Part shown: positions 54,236 through 63,766 of the stretch, in pieces
Position numbering within the stretch: the first letter of the stretch is position 1
Layout: each line of letters opens with the position of its first letter
Assembly (NCBI GenBank): GCA_963751835.1
Contig: CAVVWD010000011.1
Span: 186,001-250,000 of the forward strand
DNA from: JACVRW01 sp963751835
Lineage (GTDB): Bacteria; Actinomycetota; Thermoleophilia; Solirubrobacterales; Thermoleophilaceae
DNA length: 64,000 bases
Reading direction: 5' to 3'
Notes under the pieces: generated by a model
Database searches by the model: none
Told to the model about the DNA's origin: nothing
The model's input: only the letters and a program-made list of their open reading frames with translations
Made by a program: the position numbers and the translations under genes

Positions 54236-56206
54236 CTAGGCCGGCTCGGGCTTCTCGGGCTCGGAGGAACGCATCTCCGCCGAGCCGCCGGCGAGCCCCG
54301 GCCGCGGCAGCGTCTTGGGCGCGCGTTCCGGCTTGCGCTCGGGCGCTTCGGGCGCGGACGGCGGGAGCACCGGCACCGGCGGCTCCTCCGCGCCGAAGAC
54401 CTCCTCCTCGGTCTTGCCCTCGAGCAGCTCGATGAACTGCTCGCGTTCGATCGTCTCGCGCTTGAGCAGGATCTCGGAGGTCATGTCGAGCGACTGGCGG
54501 TGGTCCTCGAGCACCTGGCGGGCGGTCTGGTGCGCCTCTTCGACGATGCGGCGGATCTCGTCGTCGATCTCGCGCGCGATCTCGTCGGAGTAGTCGGGCT
54601 CGGCGGAGAACTCGCGCCCGAGGAACGGCTGGCCGTGGTCGTGGCCGAAAACGCGCGGGCCGAGCTTCTCCGACATACCGAAGCGCATCACCATCTGCTT
54701 GGCGGTGGCGGTGACCTTCTCGAGGTCGTTCGAGGCGCCGGTCGTGACCTCGCTGAATACGATCTCCTCGGCCGCCCGGCCGCCGAGCGTCATCGCCATC
54801 GTGTCCGACAGCTCCGCGCGCGTGGTGAGGAACTTGTCCTCGGTCGGCAGCGAGATCGTGTAGCCGAGCGCCGCCCCGCGCGAGATCACCGAAATCTTGT
54901 GGACCGGGTCGGTGTTCTTGAGGAAGTGGGCCACGAGCGCGTGGCCCATCTCGTGGAAGGCGGTAACGCGGCGCTCCTTCTCGGACATCACGCGGGTCTT
55001 CTTCTCCGGCCCGGCGATCACGCGCATGATCCCCTCCTCCAGCTGGAGGTGGTCGATCTCGCGCTTGCCCTGCCGTGCGGCGAGGAGCGCCGCCTCGTTC
55101 ACGAGGTTCTGGAGGTCCGCGCCGGTGAACCCGGGGGTCTGGCCGGCGAGCGTGTCGAGCTCGATCGCCTTGGCCAGCGGCTTGCCGCGCGTGTGCACCT
55201 CGAGGATCTTCGTGCGGCCCTTGCGGTCGGGCCGGTCGACCACGATCTGGCGGTCGAATCGGCCGGGGCGCAGAAGCGCCGGGTCGAGGATGTCCGGCCG
55301 GTTGGTGGCTGCGATCAGGATGATGTTGTCCTTCATCTCGAAGCCGTCCATCTCGACGAGCAGCTGGTTGAGCGTCTGCTCGCGCTCGTCGTGACCGCCG
55401 CCGAGGCCGGCGCCGCGGTGGCGGCCGACCGCGTCGATCTCGTCCATGAAGATGATGCAGGGCGAGTTCTGCTTGGCCTGCTCGAACAGGTCACGCACGC
55501 GCGAGGCGCCCACGCCGACGAACATCTCGACGAAGTCGGAGCCCGAGATCGAGAAGAAGGGAACGCCCGCCTCACCGGCTACGGCGCGGGCGAGCAGCGT
55601 CTTGCCGGTGCCGGGCGGCCCGTAGAGCAGCACCCCCTTCGGGATCCGGGCGCCGAGCGCCTGGAACTTCTTCGGGTTCTCGAGGAACTCCTTGATCTCC
55701 TGCAGCTCCTCGACCGCCTCGTCGACGCCGGCAACGTCACGGAAGGTGATCTTGGGCGCGTCCACCGACATGCGCTTGGCGCGCGACTTGCCGAAGGACA
55801 TCACCTTCGAGCCGCCGCCCTGCATCTGATTGATGATGAACAGCCAGAACAGCAGGAAGATCACGAACGGCAGGATGTACGTGAGGGCCGTGAGCCAGCC
55901 CGATCCCCCCTTCGGCTTGACCGTCACCTCGACGTCGGCGGCGCGCAGCTGGTTGATCAGGTTCTGCTCGGTGTCGTTCAGGAACGCGGTCTGGTACTTC
56001 CGGCCGCTGTCGAGCTCCACGTCGATGCGGTTGTTCTTGCTGTGGAGCGTGACGTCTTTGACCTGGCCGTTCTCGACCTGCGTCAGGAACTGCGTGTAGT
56101 TCGGATCCTTCTGACGGTCGCCGGGGCTGATCAGCTTCTGAGCGAAGAACGCCAGCACAACGACGATCAGAATCGGGAATGCGGCGCTCTTAAAGAATCT
56201 GCTCAC
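54236..56206 (-). CDS. ftsH: ATP-dependent zinc metalloprotease FtsH
   Basis: The 656-residue membrane protease has two N-terminal membrane segments (about 8-25 and 107-128), an external domain between them, the AAA module with Walker A GPPGTGKT (196-203), Walker B IIFMDEID and the SRH ILDPALLRPGRFDRQ, and the zinc site HEMGH (418-422). It degrades unstable membrane and soluble proteins. The C-terminal 60 residues are Pro/Glu-rich. hpt follows upstream; tilS, often in this neighbourhood, is absent. Confidence 0.97.
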   Translation of the reverse strand: MSRFFKSAAFPILIVVVLAFFAQKLISPGDRQKDPNYTQFLTQVENGQVKDVTLHSKNNRIDVELDSGRKYQTAFLNDTEQNLINQLRAADVEVTVKPKGGSGWLTALTYILPFVIFLLFWLFIINQMQGGGSKVMSFGKSRAKRMSVDAPKITFRDVAGVDEAVEELQEIKEFLENPKKFQALGARIPKGVLLYGPPGTGKTLLARAVAGEAGVPFFSISGSDFVEMFVGVGASRVRDLFEQAKQNSPCIIFMDEIDAVGRHRGAGLGGGHDEREQTLNQLLVEMDGFEMKDNIILIAATNRPDILDPALLRPGRFDRQIVVDRPDRKGRTKILEVHTRGKPLAKAIELDTLAGQTPGFTGADLQNLVNEAALLAARQGKREIDHLQLEEGIMRVIAGPEKKTRVMSEKERRVTAFHEMGHALVAHFLKNTDPVHKISVISRGAALGYTISLPTEDKFLTTRAELSDTMAMTLGGRAAEEIVFSEVTTGASNDLEKVTATAKQMVMRFGMSEKLGPRVFGHDHGQPFLGREFSAEPDYSDEIAREIDDEIRRIVEEAHQTARQVLEDHRQSLDMTSEILLKRETIEREQFIELLEGKTEEEVFGAEEPPVPVLPPSAPEAPERKPERAPKTLPRPGLAGGSAEMRSSEPEKPEPA

Positions 56207-56317
56207 GGGCTAACCAGACCTGCTTCCCTCACATCCAAACCTGCCTCCGAGATGAAACGCAAGCCTAGCAAGGGGGTATTTAACCCTTTTGGCCCTTTTC
56301 GGCGCTCCGGCAGGCCC

Positions 56318-56848
56318 TTACGGCTCGTTCAACACCGCCACGTAGGGCAGGTTCCGGTAGCGCTCCGCGAAGTCCAGTCCGTAGCCGATCGCGAACCGGT
56401 TGGGGATCTCGAAGCCCACGTACTTGATCGGGAGCTCGATCTCGCGCCGCTGGGGCTTGGTCAGGAGCGCGCAGACCTCCAGCGAGGCAGGGTGGCGCGC
56501 CCTCAGCATCCGGAACAGGTACGAGAGGGTCAGCCCCGAGTCGACGATGTCCTCGACGATCAGCACGTGCTTGTCCTCGATCGGGGCGTCGAGGTCCTTC
56601 AGGATCCGCACGACTCCCGAGGAATCGGTCGACGCGCCGTAGGACGAGACCGCCATGAAGTCGACCTCGCAGTCGACGTCGAGATGGCGCATCAGGTCGG
56701 CGAGGAAGAAGACCGCTCCCTTGAGGACACCGATCAGGAGCAGCTGGCGTCCGGCGTAGTCCCGCGAGACCTCCTCGCCGAGCTCCTTGACGCGGTGCGC
56801 GAGCTCGTCGCGCTGGACGAGGATCTCTCCCAGGGCGGGGTCGGCCAT
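56318..56848 (-). CDS. hpt: hypoxanthine phosphoribosyltransferase
   Basis: The 176-residue enzyme has the PRPP-binding signature VLIVEDIVDSGLTLSYL, the N-terminal LLLIGVLKGAVFFLADL loop, and FEIPNRFAIGYGLDFAERYRNLPYVAVL at the purine site. It salvages hypoxanthine and guanine. ATG 56848 lies 14 bases downstream of the guanine-deaminase stop, so salvage enzymes are clustered. Confidence 0.95.
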   Translation of the reverse strand: MADPALGEILVQRDELAHRVKELGEEVSRDYAGRQLLLIGVLKGAVFFLADLMRHLDVDCEVDFMAVSSYGASTDSSGVVRILKDLDAPIEDKHVLIVEDIVDSGLTLSYLFRMLRARHPASLEVCALLTKPQRREIELPIKYVGFEIPNRFAIGYGLDFAERYRNLPYVAVLNEP

Positions 56849-56861
56849 CAGACGCGCGAGT

Positions 56862-58124
56862 CTAAAGCGGTTCGCCGGCCACCCGCACCTCCACCACGCT
56901 CTCCTCGCGCGCGAGCGCGAAGGTGGCGCCGAGGGACTGCTCCGGCGAGTCGCTGTGGCGCAGGACGGCCGCCAGCGTCGAGCCCTCCGGCGGGCGCACG
57001 AGCACGAAGTCGGCGGCCTTGCCCGGGCTGAGGTCGCCGACCTCATCCGCCAGCCCGAGCGCAAGCGCTCCCGCGCGCGTGGCGAGATGGAGCAGCTCGG
57101 CGGGACCGAGCCACACACCGTCTTCGCGGAGCATCTGGAGCTCGTAGGCCATCAGTCCCTCCTTGAAAAGGCTGAAGCCGGTGCCGGCTCCCACGTCGGT
57201 GCCCAGAGCGACCTTGACCCCGTGGTCGAGGTGCCTGCGCATCGGGAACAGGCCGCTCCCGAGGAAGGCGTTGCTCTCGGGGCAGTGGGCCACGCTCGTG
57301 CCGGCAGCGGCGAGGCGGGCGAGCTCCGCGTCACGCGGGTGATCGTTGTGGGCCAGCACCGTCGACGACGTCACGAGCCCGAAGCGCTCGTAGGTCTCGA
57401 GGTAGTCCTCCGACCATTCGAACAGCCCGGCGACGGCTTCGACCTCGGCCGGGCTTTCGTTGATGTGGCTCGTGACGAGGGCACCCACCTCCGCGTGCAG
57501 CGCACCGCAGGACTCGAGCATGCCGTCGGTGCAGGAGAGCGAGAAGCGGGGAGTGACCGCGTAGCGCAGACGGCCGCGACCATGCCAGCGCCGCGCCAGC
57601 GCGGCCCCCGCGTCATAGGCGGCCTGCGGGTCCACGTGGAGCTCGGGCAGAAGGTTGCGGTCGGACACGACAAGTCCGCTCGCGATACGCAGACCTTTCC
57701 GCTCAGCCTCCTCGAACAGCGCGTCCTGGGCCTCCGCGAAGTGGGAGCCGAACACCAGCGCCGTGGTGGTGCCGTTGGCCGCCAGACCGTCGAGGAACTC
57801 GCGCGCGACCGCGCGCGCGTAGACGAGGTCGGCCATCCGCGCTTCCTGTGGCAGCGCCCGTTGCTGCAGCCACTCGAGCAGGCCGAGTCCCATCGCGCCG
57901 ATGATCGGGAGCTGCGGGAAGTGCACGTGCGTATCGACGAGGCCGGGCAGCAGGAGCGCGTCCCGCTCGTCCCGAACCTCCGCGCCCGGATGTGCCTCGC
58001 GGATCTGGGTGAAGCCGCCTGTGGTCACAATCCGCCCGTCGTCGAACGCGAGGGCCCCGTCCGAGAAAGCCTCGAGCGCGTCCGCGCGAGGCGTGTGCAT
58101 CACCTGGGCGCGGACGATCTGCAC
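56862..58124 (-). CDS. guaD: guanine deaminase / amidohydrolase
   Basis: The 420-residue metal-dependent barrel has LLPGLVDTHVHFPQLPIIG (metal His pair), AVTPRFSLSCTDGML, LVTSHINESPAEVE, HCPESNAFLGSGLFPM and LGTDVGAGTGFSLFKE (metal Asp). This set, with PQ after the His pair, is the guanine deaminase pattern. It converts guanine to xanthine. Its neighbours hpt, LOG and deoB are also nucleotide enzymes. Confidence 0.87.
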   Translation of the reverse strand: MQIVRAQVMHTPRADALEAFSDGALAFDDGRIVTTGGFTQIREAHPGAEVRDERDALLLPGLVDTHVHFPQLPIIGAMGLGLLEWLQQRALPQEARMADLVYARAVAREFLDGLAANGTTTALVFGSHFAEAQDALFEEAERKGLRIASGLVVSDRNLLPELHVDPQAAYDAGAALARRWHGRGRLRYAVTPRFSLSCTDGMLESCGALHAEVGALVTSHINESPAEVEAVAGLFEWSEDYLETYERFGLVTSSTVLAHNDHPRDAELARLAAAGTSVAHCPESNAFLGSGLFPMRRHLDHGVKVALGTDVGAGTGFSLFKEGLMAYELQMLREDGVWLGPAELLHLATRAGALALGLADEVGDLSPGKAADFVLVRPPEGSTLAAVLRHSDSPEQSLGATFALAREESVVEVRVAGEPL

Positions 58125-58128
58125 CGCC

Positions 58129-58713
58129 CTAGGTCTCCTCCCGGTCGATCCACTTGGGCGTCAGCGTGGCCGGGTCGAAGCGCTGCAGACGCTCGAGCAT
58201 CGTCGCCGGGTCCTCCTCCACGATCAGCATGTCCCGGTGCTCGTCGCGGACGAAGCGCTCCCCTACCGCGTGGTCGAGGAAGTCGGCCAAGTGCTGGTAG
58301 TAGCCCTCGACGTTCAGCAGGCCGCAGGGCTTCCGGTGCAGGCCGAGCTGCGCCCAGGTGTAGACCTCGAACAGCTCGTCGAGCGTTCCAAGCCCGCCGG
58401 GCAGCGCGACGAAGGCGTCGGAGAGGTCGGCCATCAGCGCCTTGCGCTCGTGCATCGAGTCGACGACGTGGAGCTCCGTGAGACCGAGATGGGCGATCTC
58501 GCGCTCGACGAGCGCGCGTGGGATCACCCCGACCGCCTCACCGCCCTCCGAGAGGACGGTGTCGGCGAGCCGGCCCATGAGCCCGACGGATGCGCCTCCG
58601 TACACCAGCGTGATCCCGTGCTGGACGAACAGGCTGCCCAGGTCCTCGGTCGCCTCCGTGTACTGCGGGCGCGCGCCGGGGCTCGATCCGCAGAAGACGC
58701 AGGCACGTTGCAC
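58129..58713 (-). CDS. LOG-family nucleotide 5'-monophosphate phosphoribohydrolase
   Basis: The 194-residue protein has VFCGSSPGARPQY, LVYGGASVGLMGRLAD, and the PGGLGTLDELFEV signature with the MHERKALM helix, the full LOG/TIGR00730 set. Such enzymes release bases from nucleoside monophosphates, including cytokinin nucleotides. It lies four bases from guaD and 39 from deoB, giving a compact salvage operon. Confidence 0.92.
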   Translation of the reverse strand: MQRACVFCGSSPGARPQYTEATEDLGSLFVQHGITLVYGGASVGLMGRLADTVLSEGGEAVGVIPRALVEREIAHLGLTELHVVDSMHERKALMADLSDAFVALPGGLGTLDELFEVYTWAQLGLHRKPCGLLNVEGYYQHLADFLDHAVGERFVRDEHRDMLIVEEDPATMLERLQRFDPATLTPKWIDREET

Positions 58714-58752
58714 TACGTGAGCGTAGATCGTCTGAGCAGACGGAAGATCGCC

Positions 58753-59904
58753 TTACAGGAACGGCTCGCCCGGCAGCGCCGGCGCCTCGCGGCCCGTCAG
58801 CTTCTTCAGCACGCTCGCGCCCACGTCCGCCAAGGGGCCGTCGTGGCGGCGGCCGCCGTTGTCGGCGAACTGCGCCAGCAGCGGCGAGTACTCGCGCGTG
58901 TGGTCGGTGTGTGGGGCGTTCGGGTCGACGCCGTGGTCGGCCGTGAGGACCAGGAGGTCGTCGTCGCCGAGCAGCTCGAGCCACTCCGCCACCGCGGTGT
59001 CGATCTCGCGGAGCGCACGGTGGAAGCCCTCGACGTCGTGGCGGTGGCCGTAGACCTGGTCGGTCTCGACGAGGTTCACGAACACGAACCCGGAGTCGAG
59101 CTCGCGCAGGAGCGCTGTCGTGGCCGCGATGCCCTTCGCGTTGGTGCCCCCGTCGTGCTTCTCGTCGATTCCGACGCCGGCGAAGAGGTCACGGATCTTG
59201 CCCACCCCGTGGACCACCACGCCCGCGTCCTGGAGCTCGTCCAGGTATGAGCGGCCGGGCGGCAGCGCCGAGTAGTCGCGCCTGCCCTCGCGGCGGTGGA
59301 AGTTGCCCGGCTCGCCTTCGAAGGGGCGCGCGATCACCCGCCCGACGGCGCGCCCGCCGGTCATCACCTCGCGCGCCGCCTCGCAGACCGCGTACAGCCC
59401 GGGCTCGTCGAGCACGTCGACGTGTGCGGCGATCTGGAGGACCGAGTCGGCCGACGTGTAGAGGATCAGCTCGCCGGTCTCGAGGTGGTGGCGCCCGTAG
59501 TCCTCGATCACCTCGGTGCCGCTGTAGGGGCGGTTGCAGCAGAAGCGGTGCCCGGTCACGCGTTCGAGCGTCTCCACCACCTCGGGCGGAAAGCCGTCCG
59601 GGTAGGTCGGCAGCGGATGGTGCGGCACCACGCCCATCAGCTCCCAGTGGCCGGTGGTCGACTCCTTCCCCGGCCCGAGCGGATGCAGCCGGCCGTGGAC
59701 GACAGGCTCGCCGGCGGGCGGTACACCCTCGATCGGGATGATGGAGCCGAGGCCGAGACGGCCGAGAGTCGGCAGCTCCAGTCCGCCCACCCGCTCGGCG
59801 AGATGGGCAAGCGTGTTCGAGCCCTCGTCACCCGCGTACTCGCCGGCATCCGGCAGGGCGCCGACGCCGCAGGCATCCATCACGATCACCGCCGCACGTG
59901 CCAT
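58753..59904 (-). CDS. deoB: phosphopentomutase
   Basis: The 383-residue alkaline-phosphatase-fold enzyme starts AAVIVMDACGVGALPDAG (metal Asp and nearby residues), has CNRPYSGTEVIEDYGRHH, ILYTSADSVLQIAAH, GVGKIRDLFAG, FVNLVETDQVYGHRHD and LTADHGVDPN. It interconverts ribose/deoxyribose 1- and 5-phosphates. ATG 59904 is preferred over an upstream in-frame ATG at 59934 because homology begins there. Confidence 0.95.
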   Translation of the reverse strand: MARAAVIVMDACGVGALPDAGEYAGDEGSNTLAHLAERVGGLELPTLGRLGLGSIIPIEGVPPAGEPVVHGRLHPLGPGKESTTGHWELMGVVPHHPLPTYPDGFPPEVVETLERVTGHRFCCNRPYSGTEVIEDYGRHHLETGELILYTSADSVLQIAAHVDVLDEPGLYAVCEAAREVMTGGRAVGRVIARPFEGEPGNFHRREGRRDYSALPPGRSYLDELQDAGVVVHGVGKIRDLFAGVGIDEKHDGGTNAKGIAATTALLRELDSGFVFVNLVETDQVYGHRHDVEGFHRALREIDTAVAEWLELLGDDDLLVLTADHGVDPNAPHTDHTREYSPLLAQFADNGGRRHDGPLADVGASVLKKLTGREAPALPGEPFL

Positions 59905-59948
59905 TGCGGCGCGATTATGTCGCGGGCACGACACGCCATACTCAGGGA

Positions 59949-60836
59949 GTGATCAGAAGGCTTCCGCACGTGGACCGGGTCGGCATTGAGGAGCGGGCCG
60001 CCACGCTGGGCAGGCGCTCGATCAAGACGACTTCGAAGCAGCAGGGCATCCGCCTCGCGGTTTCGATGACCGACCTGACGACGCTCGAGGGCGCCGACAC
60101 GCCCGGCAAGGTCCGGCACCTGTGCGCCAAGGCGGTCTGTCCGGCGCCCACGATCCCGGAGATTCCGTCGTGCGCCGCCGTGTGCGTCTACCCCTCGCTG
60201 ATCGGCGTGGTCCGCGAGTCGCTCGCGGGCACCGGTGTCAAGGCGGCTTCGGTCGCAACGGCCTTCCCGAGCGGACAGGCCTCGCTCGAGCTCAAGCTGC
60301 GCGACACCGAGGAGGCGGTGGCCGCCGGGGCCGAGGAGATCGACATGGTGATCTCGCGCGAGGCCTTCCTGGCGGGCGAGGACACGCGCGTGATGGAGGA
60401 GATCGTCCGCGTCAAGGAGGCCTGCGGCGACGCACACCTGAAGGTCATCCTCGAGACCGCCGAACTCGGCTCGTATGACCACGTGCGGCACGCGTCGATG
60501 CTCGCCATGGAGGCGGGCGCCGACTTCATCAAGACCTCGACCGGCAAGGCGGCGAGCGGCGCCACGCCGGGGGTCACGCTCGTAATGCTGGAGGCGATCC
60601 GCGACTACGCCGAGCGAAGCGGGCGGGTCGTCGGCATGAAGACCGCCGGTGGCGTCTCTACCAGCAAGGCCGCCCTCCACAGGCTCGTGCTCGTCAAGGA
60701 GACGCTCGGCGACGAGTGGCTCACACCCGACCGTTTCCGGATCGGCGCGTCGTCGCTGCTCAACGACCTCCTGATGCAGTACGAGAAGACACAGACAGGC
60801 CGCTACGCGCGGCCAGAGGACTTCTCGAGGGAATGA
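59949..60836 (+). CDS. deoC: deoxyribose-phosphate aldolase
   Basis: The 295-residue class I aldolase has EEIDMVISREAFLAG (Asp132), ADFIKTSTGKA with the Schiff-base Lys195, and VGMKTAGGVST with Lys231. It splits deoxyribose-5-phosphate into glyceraldehyde-3-phosphate and acetaldehyde. It is about 60 residues longer than E. coli DeoC, mostly at the N-terminus. GTG 59949 is chosen; the frame opens further to 59898. It is divergent from deoB over 44 bases, so one region controls both. Confidence 0.93.
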   Translation: MIRRLPHVDRVGIEERAATLGRRSIKTTSKQQGIRLAVSMTDLTTLEGADTPGKVRHLCAKAVCPAPTIPEIPSCAAVCVYPSLIGVVRESLAGTGVKAASVATAFPSGQASLELKLRDTEEAVAAGAEEIDMVISREAFLAGEDTRVMEEIVRVKEACGDAHLKVILETAELGSYDHVRHASMLAMEAGADFIKTSTGKAASGATPGVTLVMLEAIRDYAERSGRVVGMKTAGGVSTSKAALHRLVLVKETLGDEWLTPDRFRIGASSLLNDLLMQYEKTQTGRYARPEDFSRE

Positions 60837-60870
60837 GATCGAACGCTCGCGCGCACCGCGCGCTCGCCAT

Positions 60871-62331
60871 ATGAGCACGCAGGAGACCCGCGCCGGCATC
60901 GTCTGGGATTACGCACCCGCGCCAGAGTCGCCCGACCACGTGCGGCTGCACGACTCCTACGGGCTGTTCCTGGACGGCGACTTCCGCGACCCAATCGATG
61001 GGACACGCGTGCCGTCGATCAACCCGGCCACCGAGGAGACACTGGCCGAGGTCGCGTTCGCAGGACCCGCCGACATCCGCCGGGCGGTCGAGTCCGCGCG
61101 CGCCGCGCAACCCGGTTGGGCCGCACTCACCGGCCTCGAGCGCGGCAAGTACCTGTTCCGGATCGCGCGGCTGATCCAGGAGCGCGCCCGCGAGCTGGCG
61201 GTCGTGGAGTCGATGGACGGCGGCAAGCCGATCCGCGAGTCGCGCGACGTGGACGTGCCGCTCGCCGCGGCGCACTTCTTCCACTACGCAGGCTGGGCCG
61301 ACAAGCTCTCCTACGGCGTCGGCGGCCGTAAGGTCGAGCCGCTCGGGGTGGCTGCGCAGATCGTGCCCTGGAACTTCCCGTTGCTGATGGCCGCGTGGAA
61401 GCTCGCCCCGGCACTCGCCTGCGGCAACACGGCGGTGCTGAAGCCGGCCGAGACGACGCCGCTCACCGCCCTCTTCCTCGCCGAGATCTGCCAGGAGGCC
61501 GAGCTGCCCCCCGGTGTCGTGTCGATCCTCCCCGGCGACGGCTCCGCCGGCGCCGCGCTCGTCCGCGAGCCGGACATCGACAAGGTCGCGTTCACGGGCT
61601 CGACCGCGGTCGGCAAGAACATCCAGGCCGCGCTGGCGGGTCGCGGCGTCTCGCTCACGCTCGAGCTCGGCGGCAAGTCGGCCAACGTGATCTTCGAGGA
61701 CGCAGCGCTCGACCAGGCGGTCGAGGGCATCGTCAACGGCATCTTCTTCAACCAGGGCCACGTCTGCTGCGCCGGGTCGCGGCTGCTGATCCAGGAGAGC
61801 GTCGCCGACGTGGTGATCGGCAAGCTCTGGGAGCGCATGGGCCGGCTGCGGGTTGGCGATCCGCTCGACAAGAACACCGACGTCGGCGCGATCAACTCAC
61901 GCGAGCAGCTGGCGCGGATCGAGGAGCTCGTGGCGGCCGGCGAGGAGGAGGGCGCCGTCCGGCGCAGCGTGGCCTGCGAGCTGCCCGAGCGCGGCTGGTG
62001 GTTCGCGCCGACGATCTTCACGGACGTGGCCCCCGCCCACCGCATCGCGATCGAGGAGATCTTCGGACCGGTGGTGTCCGTGCTCACGTTCCGCACCCAG
62101 GCCGAGGCGATCGAGAAGGCGAACAACTCGCCCTACGGCCTGGCCGCGGGCATCTGGACCGACAAGGGGTCGAAGGCCTTCGAGGTCGCGAGCGCACTGC
62201 AGGCCGGGGTCGTCTGGCAGAACACCTACAACCACTTCGATCCGAGTGCCGCCTTCGGCGGCTACAAGGAGAGCGGCTTCGGCCGCGAGGGGGGCCCGGC
62301 CGGGCTGAGGCCCTACCTGCGGATGGCATGA
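60871..62331 (+). CDS. aldehyde dehydrogenase (ALDH16-type catalytic half)
   Basis: The 486-residue NAD(P)-dependent enzyme has VPWNFPLLMAAWKLAPALA, FTGSTAVGKNIQ, LELGGKSANVIF with Glu265, FFNQGHVCCAGSRLL with the catalytic Cys at 299/300, and EIFGPVVSVLTF. It begins 34 bases after deoC, so oxidation of the acetaldehyde released by DeoC is the obvious role. The closest family resemblance, with the companion gene, is to the two-domain ALDH16. Confidence 0.93.
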   Translation: MSTQETRAGIVWDYAPAPESPDHVRLHDSYGLFLDGDFRDPIDGTRVPSINPATEETLAEVAFAGPADIRRAVESARAAQPGWAALTGLERGKYLFRIARLIQERARELAVVESMDGGKPIRESRDVDVPLAAAHFFHYAGWADKLSYGVGGRKVEPLGVAAQIVPWNFPLLMAAWKLAPALACGNTAVLKPAETTPLTALFLAEICQEAELPPGVVSILPGDGSAGAALVREPDIDKVAFTGSTAVGKNIQAALAGRGVSLTLELGGKSANVIFEDAALDQAVEGIVNGIFFNQGHVCCAGSRLLIQESVADVVIGKLWERMGRLRVGDPLDKNTDVGAINSREQLARIEELVAAGEEEGAVRRSVACELPERGWWFAPTIFTDVAPAHRIAIEEIFGPVVSVLTFRTQAEAIEKANNSPYGLAAGIWTDKGSKAFEVASALQAGVVWQNTYNHFDPSAAFGGYKESGFGREGGPAGLRPYLRMA

Positions 62332-62356
62332 GACAACTACCCCACCCCCCCACCCA

Positions 62357-63169
62357 TTGAGCCGGCTCGGCGTCCCGAAGACGTACAAGCTCTACGTGGG
62401 CGGCGCCTTCGTCCGCTCGGAGTCGGGGCGCTACGACCGCATGCAGGAGCGCAACGTCCCGCGCGGGTCGCGCAAGGACGTGCGCGACGCCGTCAAGGCG
62501 GCACGCTCCGCCGCCCGGCCGTGGGCGGCTCGCACCGCCTACAACCGCGGTCAGATCCTGTACCGGGCCGCGGAAGCGCTCGAGTCGCGCGGCGGCGAGC
62601 TGGGCGTCGCGCGGGCCGAACTCGAAGCATCGATCGACGTGCTCGTGCACTACGCGGGCTGGACCGACAAGCTCCAGCCGGTGCTCGGCGGGATCAACCC
62701 GGTGGCGGCGCCGTTCCTCTCGTTCTCGCTCCCCGAGCCGACCGGCGTCGTTGGCGTCGTCGCGCCTGAAGAGCCGGAGCTGCTTGGGCTGGTGGCCGAG
62801 CTCGCGCCGGCGCTCGCGGCGGGCAACAGCGTCGTGGCGGTGCTCTCCGAGCCGCGCCCGCTGGCCGGCTTGGACCTCGGTGAGGTGCTGGGCGTGTCCG
62901 ACGTCCCGGGTGGCGTCGTCAACCTCCTCTCCGGCCGCCGCAGCGAGCTGGCGCCGGCGCTCGCGGGTCACCGCGACCTGAACGCGGTGGTCGACGTCTC
63001 CGGCGACCCCGAGCTGGGAGCCGAGATCGACCGCCTGGCCGCCGACAGCGTCACGCGCGTGCGGCATGCCGTTCCCACGACGAGCTACGCGGACGCGGTC
63101 ACCGACGCGCTCGGCAGGCTCGAGGCCGTGGTCGAGCTCAAGACCGCCTGGCACCCCGTGGGCGCATGA
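62357..63169 (+). CDS. non-catalytic aldehyde-dehydrogenase-like protein (ALDH16 second domain)
   Basis: The 270-residue product follows the N-terminal half of an ALDH (YKLYVGGAFVRSESGRY, AARTAYNRGQILYRAAEALE, VHYAGWTDKLQPVLGGINP, TGVVGVVAPEEPELLGLVAELAPALAAGNSVV), then stops without a catalytic Cys or Glu. It cannot be an active ALDH alone. It starts 25 bases after the active gene at a TTG. In ALDH16 a catalytic domain is followed by just such a pseudo-domain, so a two-subunit version is likely. It overlaps the next gene in ATGA. Confidence 0.8.
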   Translation: MSRLGVPKTYKLYVGGAFVRSESGRYDRMQERNVPRGSRKDVRDAVKAARSAARPWAARTAYNRGQILYRAAEALESRGGELGVARAELEASIDVLVHYAGWTDKLQPVLGGINPVAAPFLSFSLPEPTGVVGVVAPEEPELLGLVAELAPALAAGNSVVAVLSEPRPLAGLDLGEVLGVSDVPGGVVNLLSGRRSELAPALAGHRDLNAVVDVSGDPELGAEIDRLAADSVTRVRHAVPTTSYADAVTDALGRLEAVVELKTAWHPVGA

Positions 63170-63666
63170 CGAAGGCCCGGGCGGCGGCGGGAAGCTTCGT
63201 CTTCCTGCTGCTCGCGCCGGGCGTGGTGGCGGGGGTGGTGCCCTGGCTTCTGACCGGCTGGGAATCGAACGACTGGCCGCTCCTCGTACGCGTGCTCGGG
63301 GCGCTCTTGATCGCCGGCGGCGTGGGGGTGCTTCTGCACGCGTTCGGGCGTTTCGTCGTCGAGGGCATCGGTACGCCGGCGCCCGTGGCGCCCACCGAGC
63401 AGCTCGTGGTCGGTGGCCTCTACCGCCACGTGCGCAACCCGATGTACGTGGCGGTCGCGGCCACGATCATCGGCCAAGCGCTGCTGCTCGGCCGGCCCGT
63501 GCTGCTCGCCTACGCGGCGCTGTTCATGGCAGTGGTGGCCGCCTTCGTTCATCTGTACGAGGAGCCCACGCTCATGAGCCGCTACGGCGAGGAGTACGCG
63601 GCTTACCGCCGAGCGGTGCCGGCCTGGCTTCCGCGCCTCCACACGTTCGAAAAGCCGTCTGGTTAG
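63166..63666 (+). CDS. isoprenylcysteine-methyltransferase-like (ICMT/PEMT) membrane protein
   Basis: The 166-residue protein has four hydrophobic segments and the C-terminal ICMT/NnrU-like signatures GLYRHVRNPMYVAV (SAM-binding region) and EEPTLMSRYGEEYAAYRRAVPAWLPR. It likely methylates a small molecule or lipid at the membrane. ATG 63166 overlaps the pseudo-ALDH stop, so it belongs to the deoC operon. Confidence 0.85.
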   Translation: MTKARAAAGSFVFLLLAPGVVAGVVPWLLTGWESNDWPLLVRVLGALLIAGGVGVLLHAFGRFVVEGIGTPAPVAPTEQLVVGGLYRHVRNPMYVAVAATIIGQALLLGRPVLLAYAALFMAVVAAFVHLYEEPTLMSRYGEEYAAYRRAVPAWLPRLHTFEKPSG

Positions 63667-63766
63667 CGGGAAAATACGAACGATCTTCGATGCGCTAACG
63701 CGCTCGCCGAAATTATCGCCCGGCCGAAGCCTGAACCCGCCGACGACTGAATATCCTTTTCTAATC

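Noticed and set aside
54500..57031. Very long open plus-strand frame opposite ftsH and hpt
   Set aside because: It crosses two real minus-strand genes and has only the composition expected of antisense codon bias.
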